Origin: Candidatus Bipolaricaulota bacterium
Lineage (GTDB): Bacteria > Bipolaricaulota > Bipolaricaulia > UBA7950 > UBA9294
Direction: 5' to 3'
DNA: 36,604 nucleotides
Assembly: GCA_003979035.1 (NCBI GenBank)
Contig: RXOA01000119.1
Coordinates: 1-36,604, forward strand
Part shown: piece after piece, positions 1 to 9,622 of the stretch
How the letters are laid out: every line of letters begins with the position of its first letter
Numbering within the stretch: position 1 is the stretch's first letter
Notes under the pieces: generated by a model
The model's database searches: none
What the model saw: the letters and a program-made list of their open reading frames with translations, nothing else
Told to the model about the DNA's origin: nothing
Made by a program: the position numbers and the translations under genes

Positions 1-1
1 C

Positions 2-1219
2 TACCGGAAGCGGCATCACCTGGATTGGGAAGAAGAAGGCATGGCCGTTCTCGTCCAAAACATGATCGGGAGTTCGTACAGCCACGGATGGTTCTACCCT
101 CTTGTCGGCGGCGTCGCGTTTTCCCGCAATTTCTACCCCTGGAGTTCCCGCCTCTCTCCGGAAGACGGAATCGTGCGTCTTGTCGTCGGAACGGGCACGC
201 GCGCCGTAGGACGAGAGTACGCGCGCGTTTTCTCTCCGCGGCTTCCCGGATTGAGACCGGAAGGAATTGATGCCGCAGCCATTGTTCGCTACTCGCAAGA
301 GACAGTGGACGTGCTCGACATCGCCGGCCAAGGGCTTGTGCAACGACAGCTCAACCAGCTCGACAACCCCCTCCTCACGAAGATTTGCTCGATCGTTCAC
401 GGCGACGGAACAGTCTCCGAGCCGTTCGCCCCGGTCGCCGTGCTCTCCGGCGAGCAACGGCTGGTGGCATCCTTCTCACGCCTGATCGAGGGGGTGTCTC
501 TTATGCCGTTCGGCCCTCTGATTCGCCAGCTTCTCGACGGCTTGGAGAGACTGTTTCAACTTCCGGTTGATGTCGAGTTCGCTTTGGATTTCTCAAGCCC
601 GCAGGCTTCGGAAGCAGGTTCGCCGCTGTTCTTCCTACTCCAGGCTCGACCGCTGGGCGGCCGCCCCGAACACAGTCGCATCACGCTCCCGGATGCGACC
701 GAGAGCCGCATTCTTCTTGACTGCCACCAGGTTCTCGGGAATGGCGTCTGCAAAGGGCTTCGCCACCTTGTGCTCGTCGATCCAGCGGCGTATCGATGGG
801 ACCAAGCGCACACCATCGCTCGCACCATCGGTAGGATCAACGATGAAATCGACGACGACCCGTACATCCTCATCGGCCCGGGACGCTGGGCTTCGTCCAA
901 CCCTCAGCTCGGCGTGCCCGTCCAATACAGTGAAATCTCCGGCGCCACTGCGATCGTCGAAATGGCCACCGAAGCGTTTGCACCGGAGCTTTCCTACGGG
1001 ACCCATTTCTATGCGGACATGGTCGCAAGTGGCGTGCTCTATTTGCCGTTCCACGAAGGGGCGGGAGATGTCTTCCGGAAGGCGTTGCTCCCCGAAGAAG
1101 CGATCGCCTATCAAGACGAGTATGTGACTCACTACGTCATCGGGACCGGTGTCGACGTGTACGTCGATGGTGCAAGCGGCCGCGGTCTGATCCAGTTTCG
1201 CCAACCCATCGACGACTAG
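2..1219 (+). CDS. PEP/pyruvate-binding (PPDK N-terminal-like) domain protein, C-terminal part; 5' truncated by window edge
   Basis: Frame stays open upstream of the listed ATG at 41 to the window edge (YRKRHHLDWEEEG-MAVLVQNMIGSSYSHGWFYP). 'FFLLQARPL' is typical of the end of the PPDK_N domain, followed by 'YILIGPGRWASSNPQLGVPVQYSEISGA...GTHFYADMV', recalled from PEP/pyruvate-binding domain proteins. Confidence 0.75.
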   Translation, partial: YRKRHHLDWEEEGMAVLVQNMIGSSYSHGWFYPLVGGVAFSRNFYPWSSRLSPEDGIVRLVVGTGTRAVGREYARVFSPRLPGLRPEGIDAAAIVRYSQETVDVLDIAGQGLVQRQLNQLDNPLLTKICSIVHGDGTVSEPFAPVAVLSGEQRLVASFSRLIEGVSLMPFGPLIRQLLDGLERLFQLPVDVEFALDFSSPQASEAGSPLFFLLQARPLGGRPEHSRITLPDATESRILLDCHQVLGNGVCKGLRHLVLVDPAAYRWDQAHTIARTIGRINDEIDDDPYILIGPGRWASSNPQLGVPVQYSEISGATAIVEMATEAFAPELSYGTHFYADMVASGVLYLPFHEGAGDVFRKALLPEEAIAYQDEYVTHYVIGTGVDVYVDGASGRGLIQFRQPIDD

Positions 1220-2585
1220 GAAGCCAACGCTCGAAACAGCTGCCCACCCCCTCAAGAGAGCCGAAACCGCCGGGAAGGGGAAAAGGGTCTCACGAATGCG
1301 GACGTTGGCCTCTCGCCACCCGGGGATGCATCAGACCTCCGATGTGCAGAACCGTCCCATGCGAGAACCGCAGAAGACGTCCTCCCGAAAATCATCGGTC
1401 CACACGGACTACGAAGATCGTTCCTCCGCTTCCGGCGCACGGTACACGGCCGCCGGAAGCGTGAGACGTTCTTGTGTCGCCGGGCCGACGCACTTGGCGG
1501 ATTGCGCTCTCCCAGCACCGAGAGACGGCTCGATTCCCGCGAACCGTCGGCCTGGGTGGACGGGCTTGCCAAAAGGAACCGAAGGGCCTCCCAGGAGGCC
1601 GTAGCCTGCCGTCACATCGCGGCCCACGAGCTTCTGCGGGGAGCGTTGAAAAGAGAAGCCCAAACGCGCACACCTCCACACAGCAGGGAGACGACACCAC
1701 CGAGCCGCAAGGCCCCTTCCGCAGGCAATGAGTCACCGTTGTCCCTGAGCGCGAGGCAGGCCTCCTTCCGACGATATGCCGCCCAAACCGTGTGGTTGAG
1801 TCGGAGCCTCGGGATACGTCGGGATTTCCCTTCTGCCACGGTGACGAGGAGATGGCTCCTGAGATCTGCCACGTCGGCAGCAAGGCCGGACCACAGAAAG
1901 GGCGTGGCGCACCCCGACGATTTCCCGGGCGAGCAGGTCAAGCCTGTTTCCGGCGTGGCGTTCTGCGCCTTTCGGCGCTGATGGAGAGCCAGGGCCACCG
2001 GCTTCCTGCTGTTCAAGCGTCATGCTCAAGAGGCCGCCGGCAATCTGCTTCACGTCCATTCGCAAATCTCCGCCCCCCCCCGATCGTCCCTCAACCCCCC
2101 GCCATGAGTCCGATCGGGAAACATCCCACTTCGAGTGCTTGCTCCGCAACATCCTTCATCGCGAACTGCAGGCAAAAGACCACATCGTCGATCAATCGGC
2201 GGATACATCGTCTGGGCTCCGTGTGACTCTCGTTTCCCGCTTGAAACGCTGATCGGCCCCGGGAGTCTTGCGGACGATTTCGCTGCGCCGAGCGATGAAC
2301 AGCGTCGAGGCCTCTCCCGAATCCTTGAGCGAACGCTTGGCCGTCTGAGAACGCTGCCGGAAGGTGTTCCTCGCGGTTCCGCGGTGCGCGGTTCGCCCAA
2401 TCCGATTCCCCGCCCCATCGAACCCAACCGCTGACGGACGCTCACCGCCAGCTTCCACTGGCGTCTGAAGATCATCTCCCGACTGACCAGAGTGGCTGGT
2501 TTGGATCTGGAGACCGGGGTCTGCATCAACCCGGTGCCGCCGAACCCCGACCCGGCATCGGCCGGGCCGCGGCCCGGGTGACAAA

Positions 2586-2616
2586 GCGAAGACGCCCGCG
2601 CAGCAGGCGTCTTCGC
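2586..2616. terminator. Perfect 11-bp inverted repeat (gcgaagacgcc-N9-ggcgtcttcgc) downstream of pfk; possible transcription terminator
   Basis: Direct inspection; lies about 30 nt beyond the pfk stop codon. No strong U-tract, so function is uncertain. Confidence 0.5.
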
Positions 2617-2645
2617 CGGAATCCCAACATCTCACAGGGAGCGTT

Positions 2646-3671
2646 TCACTCGAAAAGCTCGAGGAGATAGCGTAGACCTTCCTTGACCGGACGAGGAGCC
2701 CTCAACGCATCTTCAAGCGCCACCGGAACAATGGCAGTGGCTTGGAGCGCAGTCATCACGTCGAACTGCCCGTCCTCTGCGAACTCGATCGCCGCTGCAC
2801 CGAACCGGCTCGCGAGGATCCGGTCAAACGGAGCGGGACTACCTCCTCGCTGCAGATAGGCAAGGTTGGTGACTCGAACCGGCATTTGCATCCGCTCCGA
2901 GAGGCGGTTGGCCACATACTGTCCGACGCCGCCAAGCCGCGCATGTCCGAACGCATCCACCTCCGCCTCGGCGACGACTTGACCGTGCGCGCTTGCCGGG
3001 ACAGCCCCTTCGGCAATGATGACGATGCTGAACCGTTTCTTAAGCCTCTCGCGTCGCTGGATCTTCGCGTAGACCGCGTCCATATCGAATTGGATCTCCG
3101 GAATGAGAATGACATCGGCGCCTCCGGCAATCCCGCCGTAGAGACTGAGCCAACCCGCATCACGACCCATGACTTCCAGGATCAGCACCCGATGGTGAGA
3201 TGCCGCCGTCGTGTGAAGCCGATCGAGCGCTTCGGAGACGACCTCAATCGCGGACCAGAAACCAAGAGAGTAATCGGTGAGGGCAATATCGTTGTCAATT
3301 GTCTGCGGAATGCCGATCGCCTCGACCCCATAAGGGGCCAAGCGATGCGCCACCCCCATCGTGTCGTCGCCGCCAATCGCAATCAAGAAATCGATCCCGT
3401 TCACGTCAAGCGTCTCCACGACCTGCTCCGGGCCGCCGTCAACGCGGAACGGATTCGTCCGCGAACTGCCGAGGATGGTTCCGCCAATGTGGAGAAGCCC
3501 CGACACATCGGCGACGGTCAGCGGCTGAACGAGGTTTTGCATCGGGCCTTTCCAGCCTTCGAGGAACCCCATCACCTCAATGCCCCGTTTCGCCCCGAAA
3601 CGCACAATCGAACGAAGCGCTGCATTGATCCCCGGGGAATCTCCTCCGCCCGTCAGTACACCAGCTCGCAT
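2646..3671 (-). CDS. 6-phosphofructokinase family (possibly PPi-dependent)
   Basis: MRAGVLTGGGDSPGINAALRS N-terminus, GGDDT, PQTIDND, MGRDAGWLSLYGG motifs. Confidence 0.93.
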   Translation of the reverse strand: MRAGVLTGGGDSPGINAALRSIVRFGAKRGIEVMGFLEGWKGPMQNLVQPLTVADVSGLLHIGGTILGSSRTNPFRVDGGPEQVVETLDVNGIDFLIAIGGDDTMGVAHRLAPYGVEAIGIPQTIDNDIALTDYSLGFWSAIEVVSEALDRLHTTAASHHRVLILEVMGRDAGWLSLYGGIAGGADVILIPEIQFDMDAVYAKIQRRERLKKRFSIVIIAEGAVPASAHGQVVAEAEVDAFGHARLGGVGQYVANRLSERMQMPVRVTNLAYLQRGGSPAPFDRILASRFGAAAIEFAEDGQFDVMTALQATAIVPVALEDALRAPRPVKEGLRYLLELFE

Positions 3672-3683
3672 CGTATCGCCCTC

Positions 3684-4676
3684 CTAGCCGTTCAGGGCCT
3701 GCCCGCCGCTTCCTGCCTGCTCCAGAAGCGCGCATGCAATCCGGCTGACGCCTTCCTGCACTGCTTTTCCGACCGCGCGCGGATCGAACGCCTTCTTGCT
3801 CGGACTCCACTCGCTCCCTGAGAATAAGTTGATGACATCGTCCTCGACGCCGGCCGGCGGCAGAATTTCGTGCTGGTGTTCGAGGTAGAACCGGCACGCG
3901 GCGCGACCATAGCCGTACTGGTAGTGTGTGTCCTTGTTCAGCTTCCGGATGCCGAAACGGATGACATCGTGGACCTGGTCCGCAAGGAGCCCTGACGAGC
4001 CGTGCAACACGAGTGGCACAAACATTCCCTCTTCGGCGAACCGATCCCGAATCGCGCCGGCAATATCCGTCCGCAGTTCAATGTTCCTTCCCTTGGAAAC
4101 CCCGTGCTGCGTTCCAATCGAAATCGCCAACAAGTCGGCGCCGGTGTCACGAATGAACTCCACCGCTTCTGCGGGATCCGTATAGAACGCTTCATCCGAC
4201 TGGATTTCGTCCTCAACGCCCTTAATCTTGCCGAGTTCCGCTTCGATCAGGATGCCGCTGCCGGACGCCAACTGCACGACGTCTCGACTGATGCGAACGT
4301 TCTCGTCAAAGCTTTCCTTCGAGGCATCGATCATGATGGAGGAAACCAGCCGTTCGTCGATCACCATCTCGATCAGGTCCATCTCGTCGTGTGTGAAATG
4401 GTCGAGATTGATGAACACGTTGATCGGAAACGCTTCCGCAAGCTCGTGCACAATCCCGCACAGTGTCCGCAGTCCGACGCGTTTGTCGCCGCTCCCCATG
4501 TACTTCGCCGCCCCGGGGCTGATCTGGACGACCAGATCCGATGTGGCATCGGCGTAGGTCTTCAGCAACGCAAGCAAGATCGTCGGCTCCGCGATATTGT
4601 TGGCCATGAACGCGAAGCCGTTCTTCTCCGCCTTCCGATACGCTTCGCGCAGGCTATCTCCTCCGGCAAATGGCAT
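3684..4676 (-). CDS. Class II fructose-bisphosphate aldolase family protein
   Basis: INLDHF, AELGKIKGVED, GTQHGVSKGRN, LVLHGSSG, KLNKDT motifs. Start chosen at ATG 4676 (MPFAGGDSL) because ggaggt lies just upstream; the longer ORF begins at 4718. Confidence 0.88.
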   Translation of the reverse strand: MPFAGGDSLREAYRKAEKNGFAFMANNIAEPTILLALLKTYADATSDLVVQISPGAAKYMGSGDKRVGLRTLCGIVHELAEAFPINVFINLDHFTHDEMDLIEMVIDERLVSSIMIDASKESFDENVRISRDVVQLASGSGILIEAELGKIKGVEDEIQSDEAFYTDPAEAVEFIRDTGADLLAISIGTQHGVSKGRNIELRTDIAGAIRDRFAEEGMFVPLVLHGSSGLLADQVHDVIRFGIRKLNKDTHYQYGYGRAACRFYLEHQHEILPPAGVEDDVINLFSGSEWSPSKKAFDPRAVGKAVQEGVSRIACALLEQAGSGGQALNG

Positions 4677-4890
4677 CCCCCACCTCCGTGCGAAGATCCG
4701 GCCCTCCGCGCTGCTCATTCGAACAGCGGCAGTCTCCCGGACCCGTTCGCCATCCTCTCATCTCTCGAATGCGCCGATTCTTCCCGTACCCGCCGCGGCA
4801 GCCCAAGGTGCTCCGGCACAGGCGTGTCCTTACGCCATCCAACCGTGAATCGGACATCGTTGTCCTGTTCAATGAACGATCTGCCCTTGA

Positions 4891-5553
4891 TCATATCCAA
4901 CCGAGGTGCGAATCGTAGTCACTGACCAACAACCATCGGGGAGGCTCGTCTTCTTCGATGGTGGGGAAGCGCTTGGTATCTCCGACGAACTGGTTGTCGC
5001 CGACATCATCGTTGAACGTCGAGACTTCTCCCCCAATGACATCGCCTCCTTGGGCGCGGAAAGCATGGAACACTCCCGGCACGAGCGTCACGCTCTCGCC
5101 AGGACCAAGCATTAGCTCGCTACCCGAGGTCAGCACCTGCTTCATTCCATTGATGCAGAGTTGGATCTCGGAGGCGCCATCGGGGAACGCGCCAAGCGTC
5201 ACGATCAGCACACCCCCGCCACGATTGATGATGTCTTCAGTCTTGGCGTAGTGGGCGTGCAAAGGGGTACGTTGATCGCAACGAATCAGCATCAGCTTCT
5301 CCGCATACCCGGACGTGCCTATCCGTTTCATGTTGCGCAAGGTGAGAAGCACCAGTCCATCGGTGCGAAACCGACCCTTCCTCCATTCCGCCACGTCCCA
5401 TCCAAGGCGGGATTGCACAATCGGCAGCGCGGCCCGGCCCTGGTGCTCCCATTCCTCGCGGGACCAATCGGCAAATGGCGGCAACGCGATTCCCCTCGTC
5501 GCGAACAGGCACACTGTCTCCTCGATGATCGCATTGATTTGGGAGCGTCTCAT
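4891..5553 (-). CDS. D-lyxose isomerase family (cupin)
   Basis: TPLHAHYAKTEDIINRGGG and LVPGVFHAFRA metal-binding cupin motifs; MRRSQINAIIEE start. Confidence 0.85.
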   Translation of the reverse strand: MRRSQINAIIEETVCLFATRGIALPPFADWSREEWEHQGRAALPIVQSRLGWDVAEWRKGRFRTDGLVLLTLRNMKRIGTSGYAEKLMLIRCDQRTPLHAHYAKTEDIINRGGGVLIVTLGAFPDGASEIQLCINGMKQVLTSGSELMLGPGESVTLVPGVFHAFRAQGGDVIGGEVSTFNDDVGDNQFVGDTKRFPTIEEDEPPRWLLVSDYDSHLGWI

Positions 5554-5633
5554 TCTCGAAGGCTGCCTCCAACAGATGCAGACAGCGTACCGCGTACACA
5601 TCGCCGACGCCAGTTCGTCGCAAACCGGACAGG

Positions 5634-7142
5634 TCAGTAGGATTCCGCGTAGCGGCTCAACTCATGGCTGATGTGTCGCAATGCTGGATACAGCTCTTTG
5701 TACAATGAGAAGACTTGCTCGTACCGCCCCGTTGATTCACGCTCGGGTTCGATCCTTCCTTTGACCTTGATGGTAGCGGAACAAGCCTCATCCACGGAGG
5801 CCCAGATCCCGGCGCCGACGCCGGCAAGGAGTGCCGTCCCGTAGGCCGCACCTTCCAACGTGTTGACAAGCACGAGCTCTCTTCCCAGCACGTCGGACAG
5901 AATCTGTCTCCAGCAAGAGCTTCGCGCGCCCCCACCCGAGATGCGAATCTCGCACGTCTTGTCCACGCCGGCGGCCGACAGCAGTTCCAGTCCTTCACGG
6001 AGACCGAAGCTGACACCCTCCAAGACGGCCCGTGCAAGCGCGGCGCGATCGTGCCGAACCGTCAGGCCGACAAATGCTCCGCGAGCCCGTGCATCGGCGT
6101 ACGGGGTTCTCTCCCCGGTCAAGTAGGGAAGAAACAGCAGTCCGTTGCTTCCGACGGGAACGTGGGATGCCTCGCGCGTCAGGACGTCGAAGCTTTCGGT
6201 CGGAACCAACTCATCACGGAACCAGCGGAGACTGCCGGCGGCAGACAGCATCACGCCCATGAGATGCCAGCGACCGGGCACAGCGTGACAGAACGCATGC
6301 AGGCGTCCTCCCGGCTCAACGATTGGCCGATCCGTTGGAGCGAAGACAACGCCGGATGTCCCAAGCGTCATCGCCAATGTGCCCGCATGCGACGCACCGA
6401 CACCAATCGCCTGAGCCGCCTGGTCTCCGGCGCCCGCGAAGACGGGAGTTCCTGCAGGAATCCCGGTCCACTTAGCGGCTTCCGGCGTGATGTGACCAGT
6501 CACCTCCGGTCCCTCGTGTGTCGGGGGAAGCCATGATTTCTCGATTCCGAACGCGCCCAGGATCGCCGTCGCCCAGTCCCGCTTGGCAATGTCCAGAATC
6601 AAGGTGCCTGAAGCGCCAGCGCGGTCGGTGGCGAATCGTCCCGTAAGCCGGAATCGCACGTAGTCTTTAGGGAGCAGGATCTGAGCAATCCGCGCATACG
6701 CATCTGGTTCGTTCTCCTTCACCCAAAGCAGCTTGGGCAGCGTGAACCCCGCCATTGCGTCGTTGCCCGTCAGCGCGAGCAGTTCGCTCCTTCCGAACAC
6801 ATCACGGATCTCGTCGCACTGCTCCTCGGTCCGCTGATCGTTCCAGAGGATTGCCGGCCGTACAACACGATGAGACTTGTCCAGCAACGTGAGCCCGTGC
6901 ATCTGCCCGGTCAAACCTACGCCGATAATGTCCCGGCCGTCGATGGCCGCTTCCGTCAGGACACGGCGCATGCTACGCCACGTTCCGTTCCACCAGTCGT
7001 CTGGATTCTGCTCAACCCACAGTGGCCGTGGCATATCCCACGAGTGCTGGGTCAGAGCGGATCCGACGACATGGCCGCGCTCGTCAACCACGATCGCCTT
7101 GACCCCGGTGGTAGAGACGTCAATACCAACCACGTAGCTCAT
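5634..7142 (-). CDS. xylB: Xylulokinase (FGGY family)
   Basis: MSYVVGIDVSTTGVKAIVVDERG, WVEQNPDDWW, GLTGQMHGL, AILWNDQRT, LPYLTGERTPYADARARGAFVGL. Confidence 0.93.
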   Translation of the reverse strand: MSYVVGIDVSTTGVKAIVVDERGHVVGSALTQHSWDMPRPLWVEQNPDDWWNGTWRSMRRVLTEAAIDGRDIIGVGLTGQMHGLTLLDKSHRVVRPAILWNDQRTEEQCDEIRDVFGRSELLALTGNDAMAGFTLPKLLWVKENEPDAYARIAQILLPKDYVRFRLTGRFATDRAGASGTLILDIAKRDWATAILGAFGIEKSWLPPTHEGPEVTGHITPEAAKWTGIPAGTPVFAGAGDQAAQAIGVGASHAGTLAMTLGTSGVVFAPTDRPIVEPGGRLHAFCHAVPGRWHLMGVMLSAAGSLRWFRDELVPTESFDVLTREASHVPVGSNGLLFLPYLTGERTPYADARARGAFVGLTVRHDRAALARAVLEGVSFGLREGLELLSAAGVDKTCEIRISGGGARSSCWRQILSDVLGRELVLVNTLEGAAYGTALLAGVGAGIWASVDEACSATIKVKGRIEPERESTGRYEQVFSLYKELYPALRHISHELSRYAESY

Positions 7143-7174
7143 TCGCCGTTCCCCTTTCCTTCTTGTCCAGATGA

Positions 7175-8344
7175 CTACCGAACTCCAAGAAGCAGTTCCA
7201 CGACCAACTGATCCAACTCCTCGTACGGCTGTCCCCGCAGGGCAAGGGCTGCACGATCGAAGCTGTGTTGCTTCAGACTCTCCGCCTTCTCGTCGGAATA
7301 TGTTCCCGTCCAGCGGGTGGTGTTTCCGTCATCCTCCGTGATCCGCGCAAGCAACGCCTGGATTCGCGTGTCGTCACGGAACGCGTCCGCTTTCTCCTTG
7401 AGGATCAGATAGGTCCGCATGCAACCCCGCGCAAACGCGCGCACGTCTTCAGCATCGGAGGTGCGCAGCGCGTGCGCGTCGAAGTGACGAGATCCGGAGT
7501 AACCCACGTCCTCCAGGAACTTCACCAAGAAGAACGCCTGCTTGACACTGTGGCAACCAAATCTCCAATCCTGATCGTAGCGTGGGCCATTTTGATCGTT
7601 GAGATCAATGTGGAACAGCTTCCCCGCATCCCAGGCTTGAGCGACAGCATGCATGAAATTCAGTCCCGCCATCTGCTCGTGCGCCACTTCCGGATTGACG
7701 CCAACCATCTCCGGATGGTCCAACGTAGAGATAAACCCGAGCATCGCGCCGGTCGTGGGGAGGTACAGGTCCCCTCGTGGTTCGTTCGGCTTGGCCTCGA
7801 GCGCGAAATTCATCCCGTACCCATGGCTGATGTTGTACTCGCATAGGAAGTTCAGGGCTTCTCGGAACCATCGCGATGCATCAAGCGGGTTCTTCCCTGC
7901 ATCCGTTTCCGTTCCCTCTCGTCCGCCCCAGAAGACGTAAACCTTGGCGCCAAGCTCAGCGCCGAGGTCTATCCCTCGCATTGCCTTCTGCAGCGCGTAG
8001 GCACGAACCTTCGGATCGTTGCTGGTGAACGCCCCATCTCGAAACACAGACTCGCTGTACAGGTCTGTCGTGGCCATCGGCACGCAGAGTCCTGTGTCTT
8101 CGAGCGCCCTCTTGAACGACGACACAATGCGCTCTCTCTCGCCGGATGTCGCGTCAATCGGGACAAGATCATTGTCGTGGAAGTTGACGCCGTATGCGCC
8201 AACATCGGCGAGCAGATGCACGATCTCAACTGGTGACAGCGCATCGCGCACGGGCTTCCCGAATGGATCTCTCCCCGTGTTTCCCACGGTCCACAAACCG
8301 AACGTGAACTTATGTTCCGGTCGCGGTTGATACCTGTCTGCCAT
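7175..8344 (-). CDS. xylA: Xylose isomerase (shorter, Streptomyces-type class)
   Basis: [66 protein letters not shown]. aaggaga lies 6 nt before ATG 8344. Confidence 0.95.
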   Translation of the reverse strand: MADRYQPRPEHKFTFGLWTVGNTGRDPFGKPVRDALSPVEIVHLLADVGAYGVNFHDNDLVPIDATSGERERIVSSFKRALEDTGLCVPMATTDLYSESVFRDGAFTSNDPKVRAYALQKAMRGIDLGAELGAKVYVFWGGREGTETDAGKNPLDASRWFREALNFLCEYNISHGYGMNFALEAKPNEPRGDLYLPTTGAMLGFISTLDHPEMVGVNPEVAHEQMAGLNFMHAVAQAWDAGKLFHIDLNDQNGPRYDQDWRFGCHSVKQAFFLVKFLEDVGYSGSRHFDAHALRTSDAEDVRAFARGCMRTYLILKEKADAFRDDTRIQALLARITEDDGNTTRWTGTYSDEKAESLKQHSFDRAALALRGQPYEELDQLVVELLLGVR

Positions 8345-8369
8345 GAGCATTCTCCTTGGTTGATTTCGG

Positions 8370-9566
8370 TTAGTACTGAATCGAGACTCGCTCGCCGCCG
8401 ACTGAAGAGGCGAGAATCGCGTCGCAAATCACTGCGCACTTGTAGCCGTCTTCGAAGGTGGCACCATACGGAGCCACGTCGGTATCGTTGGCGATCGAAT
8501 CCAACAGGTGATGGAGCGTATGGATGTGAGCATGCTCCCAGCCCAAATTGTGCCCGTGCGCCCACCACGCACTCATGTATGGGTGATTGCTTTCGGTGAC
8601 CGATACCGTACGGAATCCTTGTCCTTGCCCACGCTTGACATCGCAGATCTCCAATTCGTTCAGCCGCTCCAGGTTGAACCGCAGCGAACGCTTCGCGCCG
8701 TTGATCTCGAACGTGAGCCCGTTCTTGTGCCCACCGGCAAACCGTGTGGCTTCGTAGGTACCGATCGCGCCGTTCTCGAACCGAACAATCGCCTCGAATG
8801 CGTCATCAACATCCACAGGGACCACTTCTCCACCGCCGGGCTTGGTCCGCTGCTTGATGAATGTTTCCGTCGTGGCTGAAAGAGAAGCGGGCTCTCCGAC
8901 AAGGAATCGACTGAGATCGATGATGTGCGCCCCCAGATCACCGAGCGCACCCGACCCCGACACATCTCTGCTCAACCTCCAGACCCAAGGGAACCCCGGA
9001 TCCATGATCCATTCCTGAAGGTAGCGCGCGCGGAAGTGGTAGATTTCGCCGACTTCGCCGGCGTCGATCAATTCCTTCGCCAATCGCACCGCCGGGACGA
9101 ATCGATAGTTGAAGCTGCACAGGTGCTTCACGCCTGCGTCGCGAACCGCATTCCACATCCGCTTTGCTTCGCCAGCCGACCGCGCGAGCGGCTTCTCGCA
9201 TAGCACATGCTTGCCGGCCTTCGCAGCCTCGATACACGGCTCGGCGTGGAGGTTGTTGGGACCGCAGTTGTCAAGAAGCTCGATGGCCGGGTCGGCAATC
9301 AGCACGCGCCAGTCGCTTGTTGCTCGCCCATACTCGTACCGTCGTGCCGCTTCTTCCGCTGCTTCCTGTGGGACACCGCAAATACCGACAAGTTTCGCCT
9401 TCGCCGCCGGCGGCCAGAAGATGTACGGAATCTTTTTGTACGCGTTGGTGTGGGCCTTTCCCATGAACCCATACCCCAGCATTCCTACACCAATCTCCCT
9501 CCAGGAAGCATCTGACGCACCTGTTCCCTTCGAAAGGCTAACAAAGCCCACTTCCTTCTCTGTCAT
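8370..9566 (-). CDS. Gfo/Idh/MocA family oxidoreductase
   Basis: [21 protein letters not shown] Rossmann motif, [27 protein letters not shown]. ggaggt SD before ATG 9566. Confidence 0.92.
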   Translation of the reverse strand: MTEKEVGFVSLSKGTGASDASWREIGVGMLGYGFMGKAHTNAYKKIPYIFWPPAAKAKLVGICGVPQEAAEEAARRYEYGRATSDWRVLIADPAIELLDNCGPNNLHAEPCIEAAKAGKHVLCEKPLARSAGEAKRMWNAVRDAGVKHLCSFNYRFVPAVRLAKELIDAGEVGEIYHFRARYLQEWIMDPGFPWVWRLSRDVSGSGALGDLGAHIIDLSRFLVGEPASLSATTETFIKQRTKPGGGEVVPVDVDDAFEAIVRFENGAIGTYEATRFAGGHKNGLTFEINGAKRSLRFNLERLNELEICDVKRGQGQGFRTVSVTESNHPYMSAWWAHGHNLGWEHAHIHTLHHLLDSIANDTDVAPYGATFEDGYKCAVICDAILASSVGGERVSIQY

Positions 9567-9581
9567 GACACCTCCGGGAAA

Positions 9582-9611
9582 CCGGTGCTGGGATAGAGCT
9601 CCCAGCACCGG
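9582..9611 (-). promoter_or_regulatory. Intercistronic stem-loop, perfect 12-bp arms with 6-nt loop
   Basis: ccggtgctggga-tagagc-tcccagcaccgg read directly; between the TIM-barrel gene stop (9623) and the SD of the Gfo gene. Confidence 0.75.
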
Positions 9612-9622
9612 CCGATTCGCTA

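Noticed and set aside
2073-2081. Run of nine C residues in the gene-poor interval
   Set aside because: Could be a phase-variable tract or an assembly/homopolymer error, but it is not in a convincing gene, so neither can be argued.
2742-3821. 359-aa plus-strand ORF
   Set aside because: Antisense to pfk/aldolase, which have clear catalytic motifs; shadow ORF.
4002-4925. 307-aa plus-strand ORF
   Set aside because: Antisense to the class II aldolase; no recognisable domain.
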